Shown here: in pieces, positions 26,784-39,664 of the stretch
How the letters are laid out: each line of letters begins with the position of its first letter
How positions within the stretch are numbered: position 1 is the first letter of the stretch
Assembly: GCA_911728435.2 (NCBI GenBank)
Contig: OU452198.1
Span: forward strand, 45,909,017 to 45,973,016
Source of the DNA: Apoderus coryli
Lineage: Eukaryota; Arthropoda; Insecta; Coleoptera; Attelabidae
Direction: 5' to 3'
DNA: 64,000 nt
Position numbers and translations under genes: made by a program
The notes under the pieces: model-generated
Told to the model about the DNA's origin: nothing
Database searches by the model: none
The model's input: the letters and a program-made list of their open reading frames with translations, nothing else

Positions 26784-28870
26784 CAGGGTGGTCCAACGAA
26801 AAGTTTGCACCTAGCTTTTCTCTTTTTTTTGTAGTCGAATGCGAAAATGCTCGGACACGTCGATTTTGCTTTTGAGGGGGACACATTTTAAACATATTTT
26901 TCGATCTGCGCCTTTAACCCCCTAGCGGGGGTGAGTAACAACCCTAAAATTTTAAATGGAAAGAGGGGTCTAATGACATATCATTTGAAAGGACACAAAA
27001 TTGTCTTTCTAATGATACCCTATTTGTCGAATTTTACTAAAACAGTTAATACGAAAACGACTTTAAAGACATTAAGCCGATAATTTTGGTATTAATGAGA
27101 AATACAAATAAGTTTTAATTATTGCGAGTGAAAACACCTGCAATCGTTAGTACATTCCAATGTTTGTTAGTTTTAACATTGCTTTGTAAAAAAAGTAAAC
27201 AAGCTGTTAAATTGATTTATTAAAACGTTACATTAACAAATGTTGAAAATGTGACCCATTTGATTCCATACAATAATACAGATTTTGTTCAAATCTATTT
27301 CTAACATTTTGTAGCATATCAGGTGTTATGTTTCTGCACTCTTCTGTAATGCGTTGGCGAAGATCTTCTATGGACTCGGGCTTCGTGGCAAACCATTTAT
27401 TTTTTAAGTGCCCCCAAAGAAAAAAGTCTAAAGGCGATAAATTCGGTGACCTGGCAGGCCATTCAATTGGGCCCCTCCTTCCAATCTACCGTCCAGGGAA
27501 CCGGTCATCTAAGAACTGTCTTACAGGAGCCACATAGTGCGGAGGTGCTCCATCTTGCTGGAAATAAAGCCGATCAGCAGTATGATTTTGGTCATCTTCT
27601 ATTATTTGTGTTATTAAAGGATCAATTGTGTCTTCAAGCATGTTTAGGTACACTTCACCAGTTAAATTTCCAGGAATAAAAAGTGGTCCTATAATATGAT
27701 TTCCTAATATGCCACACCAGACGTTTATTTTTTGAGGATACTGGGTATGAACCTCACGGAATAAATGTGGGTTACTGTCATCCCAGTAACGGCAATTGTG
27801 CCTATTTACAGCTCCATTCAAATAAAATGTGCATTCGTCGGAAAAACAAATGTTAAATAATAATTGCGGATCTTCAATTAAACGCTGGCTCATTGCTTCA
27901 CAAAATTGCAGCCTTCTATCAGGATCATCCTCATTTAGTTCCTGTACTAATTTGATTTTGTACGGATGAAATTTGTACGCTTTTAAAATTCGTATTATGG
28001 ACGAACGGGAGACACCTGAGGCTTCAGCTAGTTGACGGGTACTTTGACTATGATCCATTTCAACATGCCCTAAAACAGCGACTTCCACAGCTTCATTTCT
28101 GATCGGTTTCTGCGGCTGGTGTTTTACATTACAGACAGATCCGGTATCTACAAACTTTTTAACTAACTTGCCAACGTACACATCATTCACATTTTTATCG
28201 GGATGTCTCTCATTAAATAAGCGAGCCGTAAGTCTAGCACTACTATTATTTTGAAAATAAAGTTTAACAATTTCAACTCGTTCTAGAATGGAATAAATCA
28301 TTTTGTACGGTAAAAGTAAAATAACTTGAGAAGCAACCAAACTGAATCAATGAAAAGACTAAAATAAACGGTGTAAATTCTTTTCCTACACGTATCTGCA
28401 GTTTTTATTTCAACAAAAAACGCAAACGATTAGTGAGGAATTTAGTTCTGATAAATAAGATAGTGTTTTTGAAATCCCGTTTTTCTTCAAAGTAAATAAT
28501 TTAGAAATGATTGTAGTTGTTTTCAGTCGTAATAATTAAAACTTATTTGTATTTCTCATTAATACCAAAATTATCGGCTTAATGTCTTTAAAGTCGTTTT
28601 CGTATTAACTGTTTTAGTAAAATTCGACAAATAGGGTATCATTAGAAAGACAATTTTGTGTCCTCTCAAATGATATGTCATTAGACCCCTCTTTCCATTT
28701 AAAATTTTAGGGTTGTTACTCACCCCCGCTAGGGGGTTAAAGGCGCAGATCGAAAAATATGTTTAAAATGTGTCCCCCTCAAAAGCAAAATCGACGTGTC
28801 CGAGCATTTTCGCATTCGACTACAAAAAAAAGAGAAAAGCTAGGTGCAAACTTTTCGTTGGACCACCCTG
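26784..28870 (-). mobile_element. DD41D Tc1/mariner-superfamily transposon with ~350-bp TIRs
   Basis: This is a complete 2087-bp DNA transposon. TA flanks both ends (26782-26783, 28871-28872). The termini read CAGGGTGGTCCAACGAAAAG. The left arm (26784 to about 27136) and right arm (about 28518 to 28870) are near-identical inverted repeats of about 353 bp, unusually long for this superfamily. Between them lies one transposase gene on the minus strand, intact apart from one nonsense codon. The 41-residue spacing between the second and third catalytic aspartates matches the DD41D (Visitor) group as I recall it. The high arm identity suggests fairly recent activity. Confidence 0.93.
27228..28301 (-). 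pseudogene. DD41D transposase, one in-frame stop
   Basis: The enzyme would cut and paste the surrounding element. I start at the internal methionine at 28301 (MIYSILERVEIVKLYF), which begins the first helix-turn-helix; an upstream in-frame ATG at 28340 would add 13 residues. The N-terminal half has the two HTH segments typical of Tc1/mariner (SARLTARLFNERHP and STRQLAEASGVSRSSIIRIL). The DDE core shows FSDECTFYLNG (first D), LYFQQDGAPPHY (second D) and RSPNLSPLDFFLWGHLK (third D), with 41 residues between the last two. The single defect is TAG at 27488-27486, where the context R-F-P-G-R-stop-I-G-R suggests a former tryptophan. The frame is otherwise open to TAA at 27230-27228. A sequencing error would be an alternative explanation. 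Confidence 0.9.
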
Positions 28871-28879
28871 TATATGATA

Positions 28880-29100
28880 TGGAGAGCTGAAAAGCATACT
28901 CGAAACTTCGGTTTATCAGCAATCAGAAAAAACAGAATATGCTGAAGCTGTGCAAATCAGGACTCATCCCGGATGAGTTTCATCCGTCACAAACCTCTAA
29001 GAACGTCGACGATAGTATCCCCGAGCCTGATATTCAGGACAGTAAGTTGAAAACGACTAATTTTGTTCTGCCAAAACCAGACAAGTGTTTTTATTTTGTG
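28880..29100 (+). pseudogene. Relic of the 47.7-kb transposase family, C-terminal part
   Basis: Just past the DD41D element, about 28890-29060 reads KAYSKLRFISNQKKQNMLKL and CKSGLIPDEFH, then IPEPDIQDSK. It aligns with KLYKSMLPISAKKKGDLLKL, CQKGAIPDEYH and ILEPGYSDSK at the very end of the intact protein. LKLC, G, IPDE, H, EP and DSK are conserved. The orientation and order match the left part at 26450-26783, so the DD41D element interrupts an older relative. Confidence 0.78.
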
Positions 29101-30186
29101 TTTAAATTTGACAGTTTTTTCTTTAGTAGTGGTTTTTTGCTTTGATATTCTTCAGTTATTAAACCATTTTTATGATGAACCGATTTTTCATTTTAATTTA
29201 AACTTTCAAACGACGATTTCTCAAAACTTGTTAGCTTGTTTTGGCAATAATTCAACGATATATAGGATTAATTTTCAATAATAATTCAATAAAACTGTTA
29301 AATACATTTGCCTTTCCTGTACATTCTAGACTAGAAACAGGGTCTCATGTATCAAATAAGGAAAATAAAGGAATTTGATTCGTAAGGATTTCAAATAACA
29401 AATACGGCAAGATTTTACAGATAATATATCCATTATTCTTTGTTTATATTGGGTAGAATTATTCTAGGCCAGGTACCTATATTTGTAAAAAAAATCTGCT
29501 ATAAGACATTTTTCTTTTGTATTTTGTCGTCCTCTATAATATTTAAGTATAATACACCCAAGGTGTGAAGAAAGCATTGTATCTATAGAAGAAGATTGTA
29601 TAAAGAATTTTGGGGTGGTTTACAAATTCAAACAGACAAAAAGTTATAACATAGCTCTAACACAAATACAGGTGCGGTGACAGATTAATTTTTTAAAAAT
29701 TTAGACTAACATTATTTTATATTTTAACAGAAACTATAGGTATAGGATCAACTGATTTAGTACAGGAAACTCGTACATCGTGTACCTTTTGAGTGATTTC
29801 ACGAAAACGAACCTGTTTTTTTTGGTATTTTACTTTTAAGCCCACTTTTAAGGAAACATCAATTACAAAAATATCAAAGCTGAAAAAAAAATCAGTTACA
29901 GGACGAAATATTGGACAATGGATAGATTGATGTCCATAATGAGAATATTGAAATTGTTGTTTTTGGATATTCGACAGCATGTGTTAAAATTTAGATTATT
30001 TGAATAGACAATTCATAGAATATTACACAAACATAAATTGTATCCATATTTATGCATTTTCAATGTCCATCATATCAAACAGATTATCAAAATCGATTGT
30101 TAACGTTTAACGTTAGTACATTATGTGTTCAAGATAAGATGGAATCTTGGAAACGGTAGGAGTTACAATGACGGTTTAATTAAAGA
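29101..30186. other. Non-coding stretch
   Basis: No gene assigned. The 87-codon minus-strand frame at 29717-29980 is unrecognised. Confidence 0.45.
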
Positions 30187-30741
30187 AAAGTTGTACACCT
30201 TTCGACTGGTGATTTCAAAATTAAACTTTAGCCGTTTTCGAGAATTTTTGAAAAACAATTTTTTGCGGTTTTTTGACGTTATTTTTACAGATATAGAAGC
30301 ATTTTCTCATTGTTACTTTTTGAGGAGAAAAATATAGCGTTTACAAATTTTCACTACGAAGTTTCTTTCTTGAAAAACCATCATCAATTTTAAATAACAG
30401 CTAAAAACTTGTTTAAACCATTCCATGTGATATACCACCTATTTTTGAATTGAAAATACCTTTAAATTTAACAATAAAAAATCCAGCGTCGTATGTAAAA
30501 AAACCAAGTTCATGATGGTTTTTCAAAACCGAAACGTGGTATAGTGAAAATTTGTAAAAGCTATCTTATTCTCATCAAAAAGTAACAATGAAAAAGTGAT
30601 TTTTTATATCTGTAAAAATAATGTCAGAAATAAATAAAAACTAAAATGACAACAAATCTTTTTCAAAAATTCTCGAAAACGGCCAAAGTTAGTTTAATTT
30701 TGAAAACACCATTTAAAAGATGTAAAATTCTACAACTTTGT
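30187..30741. mobile_element. Foldback/MITE-like element with ~200-bp imperfect inverted repeats
   Basis: The left arm (about 30187-30387) and the reverse complement of the right arm (about 30509-30741) share long blocks such as TTTTCGAGAATTTTTGAAAA, TATTTTTACAGATATA, CATTGTTACTTTTTGA and GAAAAACCATCAT, separated by small indels. A spacer of about 120 bp lies between them. There is no coding frame. Divergence between arms indicates an old insertion. Confidence 0.75.
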
Positions 30742-30809
30742 TATAGTATTATATTATAGTAAATAACAATAATGTAGGTGTATATAAAAGTACCATTTGC
30801 TTAAAAAAA

Positions 30810-30915
30810 ATGTTCATTTTAAAAGGAAAAATATCCTCTTCCATCACGATAATGCACATTGCACTCCGTTAATTCTAATGTCCTATCTAATTCACCAAAC
30901 TTTATGAAGAACCCT
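30810..30915 (+). pseudogene. Short mariner/Tc1-type transposase fragment
   Basis: One frame reads KRKNILFHHDNAHCTPLILM and ends in TGA. This matches the second catalytic site (L-HHDNA-AHT) of mariner-type transposases, including the aspartate. Nothing else of the gene is visible nearby. Confidence 0.5.
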
Positions 30916-33790
30916 TGTATATTATAAGTAAATGGTCGCATACAAAATACAAAACCTGTATTACATACCTACAGAGAGAAAAAGTTAAAAGACCACCCAC
31001 TCATCCAGTTAATGTAGGTAATAATGATTCTTATTTTTGAATATGCCAGAAAGTTATTGCTGTGCGTATTTTTAATAGCGTGAAAATTAAAATTATTTTA
31101 TAAACTATTAGGTATATAGCTGCTACATGGTTTTTGATGTGGTCTGGAGATTTTATTGTTATTTAAATAATATTCCTCTACACACCAAAATTAGATTCTG
31201 CAATAATGTGTAGGTAACATAGGATAAGACATGCCAGTTGCTTAAATGGAACCACATTATAGGAATTTTAGAAAAAAATTGATTACCTATACAATTTTAT
31301 ATCCGCCATGGATTTGGATTATATCTAGTGAACAATAAACATATTAGGTATGCCTGCTACTATTATAATAATTTCCTTTACCCTATGTGAACTATAAGAA
31401 TTATTTAGATTTGAGTTATATTATGAATTAATCATTTGTGTTTAGTTACTAATATTGTGTTATTGGCAACAGTGTTTTCTACTGTCGTCAGAGTTGTTTG
31501 TTTGTATAAATAGGAAAAGAAAAATAATGTTGTCACATACCATACAAAATTGCTGGTTTTACGTTTTACTTATACACACGGGTATGATGATTTAACAATT
31601 TTCATCTCAATTCCCATTAGTTTTTCCAGTACATGTTGTGTATTAAAAGAAGTTAGTATCACAATATTTGCTATTTAAATAAGAATAAAACTAAACTCAT
31701 AAATAAATATCAGACACTTCACTAATCCTGGTAAGAATAGATTAGGGAACATATTTATATACAAAAAGAAAAATAGGTAAAATCTATTACTTGGCACACA
31801 GGAAATAGACAGATATTATAAGTATGTTATATAGTCCCCTATTATTATATGTATATAGGTACATAATTCATTTATAACTATAGAAAAAAAAAATTGCCAC
31901 TATCCTTCTTCTCCATGTATTTTGTAAAGATCTCGGTAAAGATGGTCTACGATAACTTCCTGTTTTCAGTTTCTTTTTCCCAATGTTATATAAATATACC
32001 TAGTCAATGTACCATATAAATAATTTTACCAGCTTAAATTGAATATACGTGGATAGCACTTAAATAAATACATATTATATCAAATTATTGATATCTATCT
32101 AGGTATACTGTATTATTTTCTCAAACTTACAGCACAGATTTAGGGAATGAATGTTCACACATATCATTACATTCCTATGAGCAACAGATGTATGTGACAG
32201 CAATGGACCTTTTCAGGCTTTAGCACTTAATAGCGAATTATTTAATTTAATGGTTAACTTGCGGCCGGGTTTGTTTAATTACACAGTTATAGCGTCAAAT
32301 GGATTGGGCTTTGGCATCTCCTTAAAATTCTGTCGCGTCATAGGTGCGCGTGAAATAGTTCCTTATAATCCTGCCCTTGTAGGTACTATAAGAACTAAAT
32401 ATAAATTATAAACAATATTATAATTGATGAGACTTTTTTAGTAAGCAAGAATTAAATAAACAATTTATGTACACAATAAACATGTCTTGTTTATATTAAA
32501 CAAAAATATATTCAATATTTATTTAATTAGTCCCATATACTTATAAATCACATTAGGTACCTACTCACAGTTAATATATCTTTACTTAATAAAAACTTAC
32601 ATAAACAAACACTTGAGACTTGTGATTTATTCTTTCTTCTTTGCCTCCACGGAAAATAACAAATCATATACATTTTCTCTAAATGAGATTAAATTAATAT
32701 TAATAATGTATATTATAATTATGTGGGTACCTATTCGTTAATGCCCATAGTATAAGTATGGGTAATACAGACAAATTTGTTTTGGTGTTATAAGTGGGTG
32801 AATGCTCATTTTTTCACATTAATTTTAAATTGTTATGACTATAGGTACTCTCGATATATTTTGTAGTTACGTTACGTTGATCAAGGATTTTTTACATTAT
32901 ATAGTTTCATGTTGTGTGTTTTTCTACACCTAAATACGAGCCTGTATTTTTAAGATACCTATTTAGAACTATTATTTTATTTTTTTCAAAACAGAAATAT
33001 ATTGCTATAGGTATTATGAAAATATTTAAGTTGGTCTATAAATTATTGTATATAATATTATATAATCACAGCAAACTTAATAATAATTTTGACCCTTTTC
33101 ATTTGTAAAGGTTATCATCAAAATTAAAGTTTCTTTTGATATACGGCCCATCGTAAATTGAATGAGTTGATAGATATAAAATTTTTATATTCTTATCAAA
33201 TCTAATTTAACGGTTAATAATATTCCTCAAGATAATATTTTTATTTAATTTACAGTTAACATAATTTAGACATTTATTAGTGAAGATATTAAACTTAGGT
33301 ACCTATACGTAAGTAAATTTTCACCATAAACATAAAATCTTATGCTTAATAACTTTAGTTTTACTTTCCCGCACATGGAAAGTATTGTGAAGGCGCTAAA
33401 AAAAATTGATATAAAGACGTATATAACTATTTTGAAGTTCCCTGAGACGATTAAGACCATTTCCAGATGGAAGTCTGCCTGTCTGTGTATATGTGTGTTT
33501 GTATGTATTCTTCCACGATAGCGCCTAAACGATTTCCAATTGAGCCAAATGTTGGTCTATGAGGTTGGGTCAGTCCTAGGATGAAGTCATTAGATTTTGG
33601 TTGAAATCGCTTAAGCCCTGTGATAGGGGCGGACACAACCACTAAATTTTCTTATATCAGTCGATGTCGAGTGATACATCATTTTAAAGCATTTTTTATC
33701 TGCTTTACAGCGATAGGTCACTTTTGATATTTACCTCCACAATTCTCGAGAAAATAGCGTTTACAATTTCTTTCTTATAAGAATATAATG
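30916..33790. other. Long non-coding AT-rich stretch
   Basis: No protein recognised. Near 31545 lies a diverged half-copy of the arm of the 24238-24491 MITE. Everything else is short chance frames. Confidence 0.45.
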
Positions 33791-33990
33791 CGTACTTGAG
33801 TACTGTAACAGATTGATAGAGCGTTCGCTTCGCATGCTTATATAAATATATTATCATTGTACCATATTGTTTATATATTTATGTATGTAGTTAAGTGTCT
33901 GTGATTACTAAAACTTTGTTGAAAAATTAGGATTAGCTTCGCATGCGGAAGGATATGGGTTCGAATCCCAGCTCTGGCAATATTTCGTTT
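33791..33990 (+). other. tRNA-Ala-like sequence (SINE head or tRNA pseudogene) split by a 98-bp insertion
   Basis: GATAGAGCGTTCGCTTCGCATGC resembles the D-stem/anticodon arm of an alanine tRNA (loop TTCGCAT, anticodon CGC); it ends at 33837. The rest, GGAAGGATATGGGTTCGAAT then CCCAGCTCTGGCA, a T-arm and acceptor 3' half, resumes after 33946. The 11-bp GCTTCGCATGC occurs at 33827-33837 and again at 33936-33946, like a target duplication around the 98-bp AT-rich insert. The acceptor 5' strand does not pair well with the 3' strand, so a functional tRNA is unlikely; a tRNA-derived SINE head is more probable. Confidence 0.5.
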
Positions 33991-36317
33991 TTGATTTTTG
34001 AATAATGTAAGTAGTTAGTTTGTTGGAATTAATGAAAATGATACAATCATAATAATTATTAAAATTCTGTTTCGTTTCGCAGGTCATATATTTTTTATTA
34101 TATTAGGTATATCATATCGGGAAAGTTTTGGTGCGACACAAACGAATTTTTAGTAGGATGATTGATTGCGTTTTGTTAGTCCAATAAATATTTAAATTTA
34201 TTTGATGATTGAAATATTTTCCAACTACAATTAACAAAAGGGAGAGAGATACTAATAAATATTTTTCTCAGGTGAAAGCTCTCGTACTCGCATTATAAAT
34301 AAAATTAGAAGTAACTTGAAAATATAGCAATATTTGTTTCTGATATAGGTACATCGAATATAAATATACTTAAGAAAGCATTTACCAGAAAGTTCAAAAA
34401 CCATTTGCCTAACCCTACTACACTAGCCAAACTATGCCTCAGGAATATATGATTTATGGGACTAATTTCGACGATAATTTGCCCAATATGTTCTTATCTA
34501 ATTGTCAGGATCTTTATTTTATTGTTATGCTCACACAGCTCTCCATAACCACAATATAAAAGCCGGAATATAAAATGTAGGTATTATACCTACTAAACTA
34601 TATTATATACAGTACAGACATAGGAGTGTAACTGCGACCATCTACACAAATGAGGGTGACATAAATGAAAGGGTGGGCCTCTTGTGGTTCGAACATTAGG
34701 TATATACCCCATTCACACACATAAATATAGTCGGTATAATATTATTACTCACTGAATGTAATTTGAAATATAAGGGTAATATTTTCCAAAAGTTCATAAA
34801 ATTCCTGTTCCGCACATCAAAAACCAAGTTTCTCAGATACAAACACCTCATAATTTTCACTTTCAATCAATTAGAAACCGGTATTTTGATTGATTGAATA
34901 GTGTTTGTCGTATACCTCTAACTAAATGGTGGAAATGTCTTTTGTACGACGATTTGTATGTATATTTAAGAATTATTATTATTATTAATGAATTCAGCTG
35001 GAAAGTACCTGATTTTCTGATTCTTGCTTCTTAGTCGATTTTAATATGCCATCAACTTGTATAGACGTGGATGTAAATCCAATTATAATAACGCATTAAA
35101 CAAGAGCAAAATAGCAAATTAATAACAGTTTCTCTATTTCTCATAGATGATAATTTGAAACAGAAATGGTTACAGAGGCTATTCCAAGATTTAATTTTAG
35201 CCCGTCAAAGACTACGGTAGTTTATTGTAAACACTTTCTGAGAGCCAAATTATGCGGGAGGATCACTTAATCTGGGCGTTGGCAAAAATATAAAATATCC
35301 CTAGCTAATATTATAAGTAACTATACATTTTTATATGATAAAATATTCTAAACATCGTAATCTAGGTAATAACTATTAGCTATGATTGCCACTAGTCCTA
35401 TGACTTTATCAAAGATTTTTATTGTTAATGTCGCGACGCATCCGTCGCTCGGGCGGTCGGTCGTGTACCATCATCGTACTGTAATAATTCTGTTCTACTC
35501 TCATAGTCCTTTAGTGAAGAGAAAATTAGCGTGTAATTTTAAAACAATAATGTGCAATAAATATGTTTTAGTTATTTACATACCTTCTATATACGCGGAA
35601 TAACGGTGAATTTATTATGTATAAATAGTGGTCTACCAAGTATATGCATATTGCATATAGGTATAGATAATAAAGAAAGTATATACCTACTTACTTACGT
35701 ACCTATACACCGTGTCTTTCTCCTCAATATTCTCAGAGATTGTACCAACTCCCATTTACATACCTACCTAAGTACCTACCTCAGTGATATTTTGATTCTT
35801 TTAGTCTAAAATAATTAAGTATTTTACAATCAAGTTTTATAATGGCAAGGTTCAGTAGCATAGAGAAATGTGTCCCATAAAGGTATGACCCACGTTCATA
35901 ACTTTGCGCCTGAACAGCCTAACCATCTCTATGGGGTATGTATTTGTCAAGTGTTGTCAAAACGCGTGTAATTACACTTATTCGGAGCATTTATAGAACA
36001 GATGGACAAAAAATAGTTGTAGTTATAAGTATACAGCTAGGTTATAAGATTTATGCAAAAGCTATGGTTATAGTATAGGTATGTGATACTAAATAAAGAT
36101 TTTATTCTATTCAACTTTCCAATATCTATAAATAAAAAGATATCCGAAGAGCTATAGAAACTTATAGGTAAATCACTTCTCAGTCACTCAAACACCGAAA
36201 ACAGGGTTGAGTCTCAGTCCTCACTTGCTCAAGTCGTTCTTCTATACATACAAACAGCTATTATACTGACCTCATTTCAAAATCTTGAAAACCCCTAATA
36301 TAAATATACGTTCGCAG
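33991..36317. other. Non-coding AT-rich stretch, possible LINE tail
   Basis: About 34348-34452 reads NINILKKAFTRKFKNHL before a stop, reminiscent of the C-terminus of Jockey/CR1-like LINE proteins, but too short to claim. The frames at 35382 and 35606 are unrecognised. Confidence 0.35.
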
Positions 36318-36510
36318 CATCCGAATATTTAAGTCCAATAAAGGATCGTATCCCCCTCGAAGCATCTGGTATGTACCTATATAAAGTACCATGTTCATGT
36401 GCGGTAAGCGGTAAGGAGTATAAATATTGGAGAAACAGGTAGAAAAGTCTCAAGCCGTTTAAAGGAGTTTGCAAGATCGGTCAGACTTCGGAATATAACC
36501 GAATTGTTGA
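36318..36510 (+). mobile_element. Second, degraded Penelope-like GIY-YIG fragment
   Basis: DRIPLEASGMYLYKVPCSC is followed by an indel-damaged GKEY...GETGRKVSSRLKE and RSVRLRNIT. This is the same family as the 20463-21045 copy: KDRIPLEASG, the GETGRKVS run and RSVRLRNIT are shared. The YIG segment is broken by small insertions. Confidence 0.8.
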
Positions 36511-38623
36511 CGAGTAGTGGGAGGTTACGGTTACGATTCTGAAAGAAAAACTCAATCTCACAGTAGACGTTTCCATATTATGAACCACGGCCGAAATAAG
36601 CTCGCAGCGTTGTTATAGGTATAGGTGTAGATACAGTGTACAGGTATACCTACCTACTACCTATACTATGAATATATTCTCCAAGTTTTATCTTGACGCA
36701 GTATGTGAAGAGAACGGCCCATCGTATTTAACTTAACAAAAATGAATAATTGTTGGCAAAAATTAAGTCGGTAACTACTCTCTTTCTCAATATCATCTCG
36801 AACAATTCATTTAGATTTAGATTCGGGTCCAAATGCAACAACTAGGTTGCATAATAAATAAAATTTTACTGACAAACTTGATTGGGTTATACATTAATAG
36901 ATAGGTAGTACCTATACCTATTGAATCAGTAAGCTAAAAATAATAATAAATAAATAATAATAATAAATCCGGAGATAAATCCTGTCGGCAATCTGTCTGA
37001 CGTACCTACTTATAGTTAAATAAAGAAGAACAGCAATACCTAATAACATTTATAATAATATTGACAAGATAAATATTCGGTTTTTAGAAATCTCTACCTA
37101 TAATATTAAGTAAGTACCTATACCTATGTACCTCATAAATCCACTTTAAATTTATATAATGTAATCTAGTCACACATCTAAACCTGAGCAAATAACTGAG
37201 TAAGTACCTACGAGGGTACCTAGTAACTAAATAGTTACAGCAAAAAACTTAGTTTCTTTTTGAAATGGCTCTTAGGGACATTCATTGATTGTGCACACTG
37301 GCGGGCGGCCTCAAAGAATCAGTTAATATATTATGTCTCTATACCACATTCAACGTTAATTCTGTTACTCATCATCATGAGAAAAGATGATTTAGCGATC
37401 GACACCTATATCGATCGGCATCTCAATCTGACTCTAATCGACACAGAGGAGCGATGATAGAGAAGCGGGAGGGTATTTTGTCTCAACTTTTGAGAGAGTT
37501 GCATTTAGTTAGCTGATAATCCTAGATATACCTAATGAGATATTCTCCTCAGAGACGTGCAAGATAGCGTTTAGTTGTTGAGCTCAGTGTACTTACCTAG
37601 GTTTTCAAGCACACCTTGAGCAACAGCAACAGTTTGTTCAGTATTACACAATGCAGGTGCATTCACAAACTGCCAGTCTGACAAACTTTTTCATCTATTT
37701 AATACAGTTATTTCACCCGATATTAACTATAGGTAGGTATACATACTTTATTGTAGTTAGTAGTATTAAAAACAAAATACATTTTTCTCACATTAATAAT
37801 ACCTAACACATTATTATTTTTGCTATCGGTTTTTTCCATAAAAAATGTGCTAATGCAAAAGATAAACACGACCGATTGAAAATAATCTAACAATGGACAC
37901 ATAAGTACTTTAGCAATTTCCTTTTATTTACCAGGTGTCAGAAAACAATGTTTCACAGACCATTTAGAATAACAAGTAAAAAGTGTTGTGTAAACAAGTT
38001 TTAACAAAATATTTTATAGGTACATATATTACGAAAAATTACTATTTGTTTTTATAATAGAGCAAAAACTAATTTTTTTTATAACCCACATTAGCATAAT
38101 TTAAGATCATATAGGTACACTAAGGTTTCCTTTAATAAAGGCGTTGATCCAAGTTCGATCCAAAGTAAGTGTTCCATAAAATTTGATAACCTGACATGTA
38201 GGTATACGCACCTACCTACCTATCTGTTTTAGTTTTAAATATCTATTATGAATTCTTGAAATAGTCTGCTTTGAATTTCATAGATTGTGACTGGGTTGCT
38301 TTTTCTTAAGCCTGCTTAAGTATAGGCACAGAGTTATTATAAATCTGTGCGGTATATAGGTACATATAGGTATTACCGAGGCTGTTACACTGTGTTACCT
38401 AGATATTTTGAACAGCATTGTTATCTCTATAAATACATCCAAGGAGGTGATTCTGATGACAATGCTATGACAAGTGGTGAGAGCAGACTTCTCCTGTGGG
38501 ATGAGGCACTCCCTAGACTTCCATTACTGCAGCCTGGGATGGGCAATGGGCAGCAAATCATCAGTTTGTTTTCGACAAATCTTACGCCTTACAAACAACT
38601 AACACATATACGTCCATAATGGA
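36511..38623. other. Non-coding AT-rich stretch
   Basis: No gene assigned. The 90-codon frame at 38347-38619 has a protein-like middle (GESRLLLWDEALPRLPLLQP) but no recognised homologue. A TAA-rich low-complexity run lies near 36938-36966. Confidence 0.4.
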
Positions 38624-38726
38624 CGGAAATTCCATAGGTTACTAACTTCAGTTCATGTTCACTGAATCTATTATAATAATAGATTCAGTGAACATGAACT
38701 GAAGTTAGTAACCTATGGAATTTCCG
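38624..38726. repeat. Perfect 103-bp palindrome
   Basis: Two 51-bp arms are exact reverse complements around a single central base at 38675. The left arm starts CGGAAATTCCATAGGTTACT. There is no spacer loop. Confidence 0.97.
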
Positions 38727-39269
38727 AGGGAATTCCTCAACACTTGGGTTTCCCATATTATGAGTAAAACTGCATAGATAGACCACAAAATATGTCATAT
38801 TGATATACTTAACATAAGTGGGTATTAAAAAAACATAATTCTGACCAATAAAATACTTATTCTTATAATAGGTAAGTATAGGCATATTATGTTTTAGTTT
38901 GTTCTTTCCTTTTGTAATTTTTACTTTCCCGACCCAGGAAGGCGGTACCTAGACGCTTGTAAGTCGTACGGGTTGCCTAAAACCAAAAAGGTTATCAAAT
39001 TTTGTCGCTTCGTTGCCGTTCCAGTTGTGTTAATACATAATATCGGCACCATGCGAAGACTGAAAAGCTAGATTAAAGATTTTGAAACGATAAGTCAATA
39101 TCCAAATCTTGAAATATATCCTATACTTAACGAACATTCAAGTGAACAACAACCTCGCCACTTTTTTCAATTGGCTCTTTGAATTATACTGAAAGGTTTT
39201 TTACCTTTGTACATGTTACTCTTTGGTGGGAGGGTATTGAACAAAAATATATTAGACAACAAACGTCAA

Positions 39270-39664
39270 GGACAGAAAGCTAACTAAGTACTTGATCTGA
39301 CCGAAACCACATCCAAAGGGTTCAAAAAAGGTTCTTGAAATTTATATATATGAGGGAACATGGTGTTTATCCGTGTAAAATATCATCTAAAACATTGTAT
39401 CAGCAGTACAACATTCAAACTCTCTGTGATAGGCGCAATATGCAATGTTGATATATTTAAATGATATTATAACTTATGCAAGTAATATGAATTACTATTT
39501 AATAGGTCTAATATGTTTCAAAGTTCCTAAAATACAGTTAAGAATTAATTCTAAGGAACTGTTTCAAATTGATAACTTTAGCGTGTCACCATTGAATGCA
39601 ATGTGTTCGATTGGCAATCAGATTGTAGATGTTACGGGTCTGGGCTTATGCAACACTAGCACAG
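39270..39664 (+). mobile_element. LINE reverse transcriptase C-terminal tail
   Basis: About 39308-39440 reads IQRVQKRFLKFIYMREHGVY then PCKIS..TLYQQYNIQTLCDRR, followed in another frame (39445-39669) by IYLNDIIT, a region ending LFQIDNFSVSPLNAMCSIGN and QIVDV. This is the order seen in Jockey-type LINE C-termini: a VQKRFL-YL-FR block, a SLE-RR segment, then a final small domain. At least one frameshift is present. The catalytic RT is missing, as expected only if the 5' side was lost or deleted. Confidence 0.75.

Noticed and set aside
33791..33990. Functional tRNA-Ala gene interrupted by an intron
   Set aside because: Nuclear tRNA introns lie just 3' of the anticodon, are usually shorter and do not bring an 11-bp duplication; the acceptor stem also fails to pair.
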